DNA from: an uncultured Bacteroidales bacterium
GTDB lineage: Bacteria > Bacteroidota > Bacteroidia > Bacteroidales > Paludibacteraceae
Assembly: GCA_934728255.1 (NCBI GenBank)
Contig: CAKVEC010000001.1
Coordinates: forward strand, 62,001 to 126,000
Reading direction: 5' to 3'
Length of the DNA: 64,000 bases
The notes beneath the pieces were generated by a model. It had not been told where the DNA came from, searched no databases, and saw only the letters and a program-made list of their open reading frames with translations. Each line of letters opens with the position of its first letter. Position 1 is the first letter of the stretch. Below are positions 25,026-32,588 of the stretch, piece by piece. A program made the position numbers and the translations under genes.

Positions 25026-25643
25026 GTGACGTACCTGCAGTTTTATAATCAGTGGCATCCGTTTGCGTGTTTCAGTACGCAACAGGTAAAGGCAATATAT
25101 CCTTCATTTAACCGTAGCAACTATACTATGTGGCTGCGCAAGGGGTATATCATTTCTTTGCGTCAAGGGTGGTATGCTTTTGCGGATTATCTGCATCAGC
25201 CCGATTATGCGCGTTACTTTGCAGGACAAATTTATGCACCATCCTATATCAGTTTGCACTCGGCATTGTCGTTCTATGGAATCATTCCGGAGCAAGTGGT
25301 TGAGATAACGAGCGTTACAACGCAAAAGACATCTCATTTTATAAATGATTGTGCCACATATAGTTACCAAACCATTCGCCCGAATCTGTTTTGGGGATAT
25401 TCGATGATGAATATGCAAGATGGTAAGGTGTATCCCATGGCAACTCCCGAAAAAGCCATATTGGATTTGTTATATTTATATCCTCAATATCAGACAGCAG
25501 CCCAGATGTTAGACCTTCGACTTGATGAGGACTGGTTGGATGATGAATTGAATCACAACCGTTTGCAGGAATATGTGGCACGCATCAATAGTCCGACCCT
25601 CACCAAACGACTTGATTTACTGAAAAAAGCATACAAAATATGA
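25026..25643 (+). CDS. AbiEi-like antitoxin of a type IV toxin-antitoxin system
   Basis: 205-residue protein of the AbiEi antitoxin / transcriptional regulator group. An N-terminal winged-helix segment (TYLQFYNQWHPFACFSTQQVKAIYPSFNRSNYTMWLRKGYIISLRQGWYAF) precedes a C-terminal antitoxin domain with SYISLHSALSFYGIIPE and ATPEKAILDLLYLYP, both usual for the family. It begins with GTG; a nearer ATG is out of frame. It overlaps the toxin gene by 4 bp and likely represses the promoter in front of it. Confidence 0.85.
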   Translation: MTYLQFYNQWHPFACFSTQQVKAIYPSFNRSNYTMWLRKGYIISLRQGWYAFADYLHQPDYARYFAGQIYAPSYISLHSALSFYGIIPEQVVEITSVTTQKTSHFINDCATYSYQTIRPNLFWGYSMMNMQDGKVYPMATPEKAILDLLYLYPQYQTAAQMLDLRLDEDWLDDELNHNRLQEYVARINSPTLTKRLDLLKKAYKI

Positions 25644-26431
25644 TAGACTTGACATACATTCGGGGCTTTTACCCTCCGGCAATTGCGAATAACGCCGTTT
25701 TTCAAAAGCATATACTCAAAGAATATGTTGAGTTGTTGGCTTTGGAGTGGTTGTCGCGTTCTGTTTACGCCGAAAAACTCACTTTTATCGGGGGAACGAA
25801 TCTGCGTCTGGTACAAGGTATAGACCGTTTCTCGGAAGATTTGGATTTCGATTGCAAGCAGTTGAGTGAAAGCGATTTCGTGGCTATGACGGATGGAGTA
25901 ATCCGTTATCTCCAACTGCAAGGCTTGCAGGCTGTCGCCAAGGACAAAGACGGAGGCGCTTTGAAAGCATATCGGAGAAATGTGTATTTTCCGGAATTGC
26001 TGTTCTCGTTGCAATTGACTGGGCATCGTGAGGAGCGGTTTCTGATGAAGATTGAGGCGCAGGATCAAGGGATACAATACGAGCGGGAGATGGCTACCGT
26101 TCAGCGATTAGGTTTCTTTTATCCCATTGCAGTTCCTCCATTATCAGTGCTTTTGTCAATGAAATTATCCGCTTTGCTTTCACGCCAAAAGGGTAGGGAT
26201 TTTTATGATACATTGTTTCTTTGGCAGCGGACGAAACCGGATTTCCGTTTCTTGGAACAGCGTTGTGGTATCGGGGATATGCCTGCGTTGATGGCGGTAT
26301 TGCAAGAAATGGTGGCTCACACCAATCTGACGATGAAACAACGCGACTTTGAACATTTGCTGTTTGAGCCGAGAAAAAGCGAACAGATATTGCATTTTAT
26401 GGAGATAATATCATCTCATAGTTCCTATTAA
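25640..26431 (+). CDS. AbiEii/AbiGii-type nucleotidyltransferase toxin
   Basis: 263-residue nucleotidyltransferase toxin of an abortive-infection or type IV system. The active-site signature is LTFIGGTNLRLVQGIDRFSEDLDFDC (GG-x-N then S-x-DLD-x-D, residues about 49-74), where the DLD aspartates bind metal. SVLLSMKLSALLSRQKGRDFYD near residue 175 is the second family block. AbiE toxins transfer nucleotides to RNA or block growth until countered by AbiEi. The genes are translationally coupled. A scrap of a second copy survives at 16323. Confidence 0.88.
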   Translation: MIDLTYIRGFYPPAIANNAVFQKHILKEYVELLALEWLSRSVYAEKLTFIGGTNLRLVQGIDRFSEDLDFDCKQLSESDFVAMTDGVIRYLQLQGLQAVAKDKDGGALKAYRRNVYFPELLFSLQLTGHREERFLMKIEAQDQGIQYEREMATVQRLGFFYPIAVPPLSVLLSMKLSALLSRQKGRDFYDTLFLWQRTKPDFRFLEQRCGIGDMPALMAVLQEMVAHTNLTMKQRDFEHLLFEPRKSEQILHFMEIISSHSSY

Positions 26432-26435
26432 CAGT

Positions 26436-27329
26436 ATGAAACTATCTATCATCACTATTACCTACAACAATCTTGCAGGGCTGCGCAAAACGGTGGAGTC
26501 TGTGCTGGCGCAGACGGTCGCTGATTTTGAGTGGATAATCGTGGATGGCGCCAGTACGGATGGTACCAAGGAGTATTTGGATGCCATTGCGGCAAATAAT
26601 GCGGGCAGGGCTAATTTACAAACTTGCAAATTTGCAAATTTACAAATTGTCTCCGAGCCCGATTCCGGTATCTACAACGCTATGAACAAGGGTATTCGCC
26701 TTGCGCAGGGCGAGTATATCCAGATACTGAATGCGGGGGATTGTCTCGCGGCACCGGATGTTACGGAACGGATGCTCGCTGCTCTTGCACAGTATAGCGA
26801 GAAACAGCCTGCGGATACGCAAGGGAAACAGCCCATTGACCTCCTCTATGGCAATATGCTCAAGGTGGATGCCCATGGCAAACTTATCAACAAAAGCGGC
26901 TATACGGAGTACTCGCTGCGGCAGTTCTATTCCTCGACGCTCAATCACGACTGCGCTTATATCCGTCGTGCGCTTTTCAATGATGACCAATACGGGCTCT
27001 ACGATGAGAGCCTGCGTATTGTGAGCGATTGGAAGTGGTATTTGCAAGCCATCGGACTCGGCAATGTCCGTCCTGCATATGTGGATATTGATGTTACTCT
27101 GTTTGACGGCGGGGGCATCAGCGAAACCAATCTGACGCTCCGCAACCAAGAGCGTCGCCGCGTCCTCGAAGAGGTGCTGCCGCCTGCTGTCTTGTGGGAC
27201 TACGACCACCACGCTTTTGAAATGGAGCAGATGAACCGTCTCCGCCGCCATCACCTCTATCCGTTGGTTTATTTCATGGAGCGGGTTTTGTTCAAGTTGG
27301 AGAAGTGGGGAATACTCAGAAAGAAATGA
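26436..27329 (+). CDS. WcaA-like family 2 glycosyltransferase
   Basis: 297-residue GT2 and close paralogue of the 11605 product: MKLSIITITYNNLAGLRKTVESVLAQT, DGASTDGTKEYLDAI, SGIYNAMNKGIRLAQGEYIQILNAGD, and DESLRIVSDWKWYLQ as the acceptor block. A TTTACAAA/TTGCAAA micro-repeat at 26615-26648 encodes LQTCKFANLQIVSE, occupying the same site as a different repeat in the paralogue. It begins 4 nt after the toxin stop and overlaps the following GT by 4 bp, so it may be co-transcribed with the AbiE pair. Confidence 0.9.
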   Translation: MKLSIITITYNNLAGLRKTVESVLAQTVADFEWIIVDGASTDGTKEYLDAIAANNAGRANLQTCKFANLQIVSEPDSGIYNAMNKGIRLAQGEYIQILNAGDCLAAPDVTERMLAALAQYSEKQPADTQGKQPIDLLYGNMLKVDAHGKLINKSGYTEYSLRQFYSSTLNHDCAYIRRALFNDDQYGLYDESLRIVSDWKWYLQAIGLGNVRPAYVDIDVTLFDGGGISETNLTLRNQERRRVLEEVLPPAVLWDYDHHAFEMEQMNRLRRHHLYPLVYFMERVLFKLEKWGILRKK

Positions 27330-28291
27330 TGCCGTTTTTTTCCATAATCATTCCCCTTTATAACAAGGCGCCGTATATACGCAAGGCGTTGGAAAGTGTC
27401 TTGGCGCAGACGTATGCGAATTATGAGTGTATCGTTATGGACGATGGGAGCACGGACGGAAGTGCAGAGGTGGTTCAATGCACAATGTACAATGCACAAT
27501 GCATAATGGGTGAGAAAATTCGTCTCCTTTCGCAGCCCAATGCAGGTGTGGCTGCTGCGCGAAACCATGCGGCGAAAGAGGCAAAGGGGGAGTATCTCTG
27601 TTTCTTGGATGCCGATGACTGGTGGGAGCCGACGTTCTTGGAAGAGATGGCGCAACTGATACACGATTACCCCGATGCGGGGTTGTTTGCTACCAACTAC
27701 GTGTACTACAAGCCGGGCAAAACGCATGTGGCTTTGGATATGCCGACGGGGTATATCGATTATCCGAAAGCATATCTCCGAAGTACGGCAATGCCCGTCT
27801 GGACGGGGGCTGTGGCAATGCCGAGGCGTGTATTTGAGGAGATGGGCGGTTTCCCTGCGGGGGTTCGTTTGGGGGAGGATTTCCTGCTGTGGGCAAAGAC
27901 GGCAATGCGCTATCCTGTGGCTTTCCTCAACAAGCCCCTCGCGTATTATAACAACGACGTGCCTGCCACGCTGCGGGCGACGCGCAATCTCCATACCCCG
28001 AAGCATAATATGCTGTTTCTGCTGGATACCATCGCACAAGACAATGCCCTTTCGGCGGATTGGAAAAGCCTCTTTGACCGACTTCGCGTGAACGGTTTGT
28101 TGGATTATTGGTTGAGCAACCAATATCACGATGCGGCGGAGACAGAACTTCGCAAGGTGGACTGGGCACAGCAACCGCGCTCTGTGATCAGGACGTACCG
28201 CACACCCGTTGGGTTGCTGCGGGCGAGACGAAAAATTATGCAAATCGGCAGTTGGTGCAAGCAAAAACTCTATGCTCTCTCGCCGTTTTAA
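27326..28291 (+). CDS. Family 2 glycosyltransferase
   Basis: GT2 with FFSIIIPLYNKAPYIRKALESVLAQT, DDGSTDGSAEV, the DxD block FLDADDWWEPTFL, and GVRLGEDFLLWAKTAM (ED, acceptor base region). A CACAATG micro-repeat (27476-27509) is inserted between DGS and the SQPNAGVAAARN motif and is read as VVQCTMYNAQCIMGEK. The start is taken at 27326, overlapping the previous stop; an ATG seven codons earlier is in frame. Its stop overlaps the convergent recN stop by 4 bp, so no terminator separates them. Confidence 0.9.
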   Translation: MMPFFSIIIPLYNKAPYIRKALESVLAQTYANYECIVMDDGSTDGSAEVVQCTMYNAQCIMGEKIRLLSQPNAGVAAARNHAAKEAKGEYLCFLDADDWWEPTFLEEMAQLIHDYPDAGLFATNYVYYKPGKTHVALDMPTGYIDYPKAYLRSTAMPVWTGAVAMPRRVFEEMGGFPAGVRLGEDFLLWAKTAMRYPVAFLNKPLAYYNNDVPATLRATRNLHTPKHNMLFLLDTIAQDNALSADWKSLFDRLRVNGLLDYWLSNQYHDAAETELRKVDWAQQPRSVIRTYRTPVGLLRARRKIMQIGSWCKQKLYALSPF

Positions 28292-29868
28292 TGCGATTGG
28301 GCGAGCAGTTGCCGTGCATTCTCCATAGCGGCAGGGGTGGGGTGTTTGCCCGAGAGCATAGTGGCGATCTGGCTGACACGTTCCTCTTCTGTGAGACGGC
28401 GTATATGGGTCTCGGTGCGGGTGTCGGTATCGGCTTTATAAACAAGGTATTGCGTATCTCCTTTGGCGGCAATCTGCGGCAGGTGGGTGATAGCGATTAT
28501 CTGGCGCGACTGAGCCATCTGTTGCATAATATCCCCCATCTGTGAGGCGATCTCGCCGCTGACACCGGTATCAATCTCATCAAAGATAATCGTTGGCAAT
28601 CCGTTTTTGGAGGCGATCAATGCTTTGATACACAGCATAATACGGCTAATCTCACCACCCGATGCCACTTCGCTTACACGGCGCAACGACTGGTTGAGGT
28701 TGGCAGCGAACATAAACTGCACATCGTCTTTGCCGGTTGGGGTGAACTCATCGGTGTCGGCGAGAGCAATGTCTATCTGTGCATGGGCTATGCCGAGACG
28801 GGTCAGGTCGCTTACCAATTGTTCGGAAATCGGTTTGCGTACCGCTTCGCGGGTCTTGCGCAGAGCGATTGCCGCCTTTGCCAGTTCCTTGGTTCTGGTG
28901 TCCAATTCTTTCTGCAGGCGGGCAATGTCCACATCAAACGAACCGATTTGGTCGTTTTGCCGTTGCAGTTCGTCCCGCATCTGTATCAGTTCTTCTTCAT
29001 TTTCGGCGTTGTATTTGCGGAGCAGGTCGTTCAGCAGACTCAGGCGTTCTTCCACCTGTGCTAATCGCTCGGGGGCGAACTCGGTGCGTTCGGCGATATG
29101 GTTTGCCTCGTCGGCAATGTCTTTTATCTCAATCGTTACACTCTCCAAACGCTCTTGCAGTTCGGGTGCGGCGGTGGACAGGTTGCATATCCGGAGCAGA
29201 TCCAATACCGAACCTTCCTCGCCGTTCAGCGCATTGACCGCAGTATCCAATGCACCGCGTATCTCTTCTGCGTGGCTCAGGCGGAACTGCTCTTCTTCCA
29301 ACTCCGCCATCTCGCCGCTTTCGAGGTGGGCATCGTCCAAAACCTTGTAGCGGTAGGCGATATAGTCGGCATCGGCTTGCGTCTTCTTAGCCTGTGCCTG
29401 TAGATCACGAAGTGCTTTTTGTGCTTCGAGGTATGCCTCATAGCGGGTGGTGTATGCTTCCCGCTCGGCGGTATTACCAGCCATGGCATCTACTATAGAG
29501 AGTTGAAAATCATCGTTCTCAAGAAGCAGGTTGGCGTGTTGCGAGTGGATATCTATCAGGCGTGCTGCCAGTGTCTTGAGTTCTGCCAGCGTTACCACCG
29601 AGTCATCCACAAACGAACGCGATTTGCCGTTGCTGTACAGTTCGCGGCGAACGATACACTCGTCAAACTCCGCCTCAATGATACACTTGTCTTCGCCGTC
29701 GGTAATGGCTTTTGTATCCGCACGTCCGCCCATTACCAGATTGAGCGCACCGAGGATAATACTCTTACCTGCACCCGTTTCGCCGGTCAGCACGGAGAAA
29801 CCACCCTCAAGGTCAAGGTCGAGATGGGTGATAAGCGCATAGTTTTGTATATGTAGATGTTGCAGCAT
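28288..29868 (-). CDS. recN: DNA repair protein RecN
   Basis: SMC-like ATPase that helps hold and repair double-strand breaks. It begins MLQHLHIQNYALITHLDLDLEGGFSVLTGETGAGKSIILGAL with Walker A near residue 30, has long coiled-coil arms at about 150-210 and 270-340, and closes with the ABC signature region VASGGEISRIMLCIKALIA and Walker B TIIFDEIDTGVSGEIA, then VIAITHLPQIAAKGD. 526 residues, slightly shorter than the ~553 of other RecN. The neighbouring gene upstream is 65 bp away and on the same strand but functionally unrelated. Confidence 0.95.
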   Translation of the reverse strand: MLQHLHIQNYALITHLDLDLEGGFSVLTGETGAGKSIILGALNLVMGGRADTKAITDGEDKCIIEAEFDECIVRRELYSNGKSRSFVDDSVVTLAELKTLAARLIDIHSQHANLLLENDDFQLSIVDAMAGNTAEREAYTTRYEAYLEAQKALRDLQAQAKKTQADADYIAYRYKVLDDAHLESGEMAELEEEQFRLSHAEEIRGALDTAVNALNGEEGSVLDLLRICNLSTAAPELQERLESVTIEIKDIADEANHIAERTEFAPERLAQVEERLSLLNDLLRKYNAENEEELIQMRDELQRQNDQIGSFDVDIARLQKELDTRTKELAKAAIALRKTREAVRKPISEQLVSDLTRLGIAHAQIDIALADTDEFTPTGKDDVQFMFAANLNQSLRRVSEVASGGEISRIMLCIKALIASKNGLPTIIFDEIDTGVSGEIASQMGDIMQQMAQSRQIIAITHLPQIAAKGDTQYLVYKADTDTRTETHIRRLTEEERVSQIATMLSGKHPTPAAMENARQLLAQSH

Positions 29869-29933
29869 AATATATCTATTTCAAACGCACAAAATTACTG
29901 CTTTTCTATGAGATATGCAAATGGTGGAAAGAT

Positions 29934-31157
29934 TTAGAAGCAAACGCCGGTGGAGAAAGATACCTGCCAAGCGTGGGAACGGGGGGCATAGTAGGTGTAA
30001 GCGGCGGCAGGTTGAATGAACCATGAATAGCGCGATTTGAGAGGAAAAGTATAGCGGATACTCGCCTGCACATCGACTTGGGAAGCAAGCAGATAAGAAG
30101 CAAGCGAAATAAAGGGTGTGTCAGTAAGCCCCTCCTCTGGAGGGATGGGGGAGGTCGCAGTCTTATGTAAATATGCCGCATCGGCCGCAAAACGCATATA
30201 GCCGACCGGCAGATTGAGGCGGTAACTGCCGGTGAGAGAGACTGCTATTTGCTGCTCGGCGTAGTTGGTGGAACGGGTAAGGAGATTGAAATAGTTGTTG
30301 GCGGCTTCGCCATAGATGTATTGTGTGCCGAGACGTAGGGCATAACCCGCTTGGGCGGAGAGACGCCAGAGCGGGGCGGCATAACCGAATTGGGCGGTGG
30401 CGGTATGGGTATGCAGGTCAGCAATCGGAATGGAGGTCGTGCTGCTCAGTTCCTCCGTAGCACTGAAATAGTGGTACCCTGCGCCGGCAAGGAAACCCTC
30501 GGTACGGGGTTGGAGCATGAAACGACCGCCTGCTGTAAGTCCGTGATAGTAAGCCGATTTATAGCCGCCCGAGAAACGGCTATAGGGTGCGGACGGCTGC
30601 ACTAAATGGTACACCATTGCCTCGCCGAGTTCGGAATAGAAAGCGATGTCGTTGTTCTGCTTGTAGCGTCCGACCTGTGCCATAAACGAATAGGCATAGC
30701 GGTTGTCGGTATAGCCGACCGACCCCTCAACGCTCAAATCCGCCACTTTGTTTTTGGGGCGTGGGTCAATATCGCGATAACTCTGCAAGGCACGGTATTG
30801 GAGTGCCAAATGCCAGATAATATGCGCTTTCTTCCGGCGGTAACCGCCACGGAACCAATATGTTTCCGAGTGCATACCGCCCCCGATGGTGTCGCAGGTC
30901 AGGTACGGGTAAAGCAGTTGGTAGTCCGCATTTTCCACCCATTGGTTGCCTTGACTTTGATTCCACGAGTAACTCGCCTCGCCAAAGACGCGGTTTGCTG
31001 CATCGATGTCGTACACCGACCGTGCCTGCACACTGAAACCGCCAGCCGAGGTACCCTCGATAGGCATAGCCGATTGCCTGTACTGCCCTTGTAGATACGC
31101 CTCGGTGTGCGCCGTATCAAGCAGCAAGGACGTGATTATGACTAAAAACAGATTCAA
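29934..31157 (-). CDS. DUF6850-like outer-membrane beta-barrel protein
   Basis: 407-residue exported protein: short signal peptide (NLFLVIITSLLLDTAHTEA), then alternating aromatic strand segments such as YAYSFMAQVGRYK, YYHGLTAGGRFMLQPRTEGFLAGAGYHY, and a terminal strand WQVSFSTGVCF ending in an aromatic residue as outer-membrane barrels do. Together with the DUF4876 lipoprotein and TonB receptor upstream it matches a three-gene Bacteroidales set in which this protein is named DUF6850. I infer a cell-surface role with the receptor. A 116-bp gap with TTAACAATTAAT-type repeats precedes it. Confidence 0.75.
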   Translation of the reverse strand: MNLFLVIITSLLLDTAHTEAYLQGQYRQSAMPIEGTSAGGFSVQARSVYDIDAANRVFGEASYSWNQSQGNQWVENADYQLLYPYLTCDTIGGGMHSETYWFRGGYRRKKAHIIWHLALQYRALQSYRDIDPRPKNKVADLSVEGSVGYTDNRYAYSFMAQVGRYKQNNDIAFYSELGEAMVYHLVQPSAPYSRFSGGYKSAYYHGLTAGGRFMLQPRTEGFLAGAGYHYFSATEELSSTTSIPIADLHTHTATAQFGYAAPLWRLSAQAGYALRLGTQYIYGEAANNYFNLLTRSTNYAEQQIAVSLTGSYRLNLPVGYMRFAADAAYLHKTATSPIPPEEGLTDTPFISLASYLLASQVDVQASIRYTFPLKSRYSWFIQPAAAYTYYAPRSHAWQVSFSTGVCF

Positions 31158-31273
31158 TTAACAAGTAATAATTAACAATTAATATGCGTGGTATGCCTAT
31201 CCAGATCCTATCCTCCTTACATCCCTACCTCATTCTGTAATGCATAATGCGCAGTGAAACATGGAAAAATTCC

Positions 31274-32551
31274 TCATTCCTGATTATCAAAGTAGTGTGG
31301 GTCTGCGGTTTGGGCAGGCAGGAAGTCGTATGTGGAGTTGTTGGTATCTTGCAGGATATGGCGGGTGCCCTCGGTGTAGAGCGTCTTGCGGCGTACCGAC
31401 TTGCCATAGCGTGTCTTGTCGCTGCCGAGTTCGCCTACGTAGGTATAACCTCCGTCCAACTCGGGGGCGACCGCCGCCCACTGGTACGCCGAGCGCGGGC
31501 AGAGATTGACGGCATCAATAATCCACTCGTTAGGCACCAGATAGGTGTCAGAGGACATGTTGAATGTACCCGCAGAGGTTACATTGATGTAGTTGTAGTG
31601 GAACTTATACTGTGTGAGGTAGTCCTCTGTGCTGAGGCTGTCGGGAAAACGTGCCAGTGCAAACGAGGTGTTGCCTTGGCTGTTCGGAATCCAGATAGTC
31701 AGCGAATAGCAGAATATCTTATCGAGGTTCGTCACATCGGGATTGTCTATATCCGTAACGCTCGCATTGGTCGATTGGTCGTACCACTCGAAGTCGGCAT
31801 CGCTCAAATCAAACGAGTTCTTATTGGCTTCGCGGTGATCCATGGCATTGTCCACAATAAGCAGACTGCCGCCTGCCTGTACGGGATATTGCGTGCCGTC
31901 ACCCGGAATACGATAGATGGCATCAGCAGCAAAAGACTCACTGCGGAAATCGGGTTCGAGCGTGTATTTTTGCGTGTTTTTCAGTTTGGATTCGAGCAAA
32001 ACCAAGCCGTCGGCATAGAGCGTCATACCAGAGTTGTTGTAGATGACGAAATAGCGGTCGCCTACGTATGTTTTGCCCTCGGGGGTCTGTGTGCCGGGCG
32101 TGAAAATCTCCGCAAGGACAAAGGTGCGCTCCATTTTCACTGTGGTGGCTTTGGCTGTAACTGTTTGCGGTTCTGTCAAACTGAAACTCTTTAGGTAGGA
32201 GCGGAAGAGATTTTCAGCCCCGTCAATGAGCAATGTAACGGATATTTCAACATCGTAGAACCCGACAGGTTGCGTGGTTTGTACTAATAGAACGGAATCC
32301 GTCCAAATGATAGAATCGGGGGATACTGCATATTGTTTTCCCATATTCAAATCGTTGAATAGCACGCTCTTGTCTTGTACTCTGACGGACGCAGCGGCAT
32401 CGACAGGAGGCAGTTTGACCTCTATCGAAACAGGGTAGGAGGTGGTCTGAACAAGTGTATCCAATACCTCTTGCCGGCAACCGCAAAGTAGCAGACACCA
32501 TAGCAACACCCAAACGGCTAAAATATGTCTCAATATATGTTTTTTCTCCAT
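31274..32551 (-). CDS. DUF4876 lipoprotein, partner of TonB receptor
   Basis: 425-residue lipoprotein: signal helix LAVWVLLWCLLLCGC with lipidated Cys at about 24. An Ig-like beta region (SIEVKLPPVDAAASVRVQDKS) is followed by the conserved core VLAEIFTPGTQTPEGKTYVGDRYFVIYNNSG that I associate with DUF4876. Probably surface-exposed and acting as the lid or ligand-binding subunit for the TonB receptor encoded just upstream, by analogy with SusD-like pairs. Start codon lies right after a dispersed TGCCGCAAGCGGCAAG element that supplies its A-rich 5' leader. Confidence 0.8.
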   Translation of the reverse strand: MEKKHILRHILAVWVLLWCLLLCGCRQEVLDTLVQTTSYPVSIEVKLPPVDAAASVRVQDKSVLFNDLNMGKQYAVSPDSIIWTDSVLLVQTTQPVGFYDVEISVTLLIDGAENLFRSYLKSFSLTEPQTVTAKATTVKMERTFVLAEIFTPGTQTPEGKTYVGDRYFVIYNNSGMTLYADGLVLLESKLKNTQKYTLEPDFRSESFAADAIYRIPGDGTQYPVQAGGSLLIVDNAMDHREANKNSFDLSDADFEWYDQSTNASVTDIDNPDVTNLDKIFCYSLTIWIPNSQGNTSFALARFPDSLSTEDYLTQYKFHYNYINVTSAGTFNMSSDTYLVPNEWIIDAVNLCPRSAYQWAAVAPELDGGYTYVGELGSDKTRYGKSVRRKTLYTEGTRHILQDTNNSTYDFLPAQTADPHYFDNQE

Positions 32552-32563
32552 TTCCTTCTGTTT

Positions 32564-32583
32564 TTCTTGCCGCTTGCGGCATA
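32564..32583 (-). repeat. Third copy of the TGCCGCAAG repeat
   Basis: Minus strand TATGCCGCAAGCGGCAAGAA sits in the 37-bp gap between the TonB receptor stop and the DUF4876 start and provides the A/G-rich stretch ahead of that start codon. Confidence 0.75.
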
Positions 32584-32588
32584 GGGCA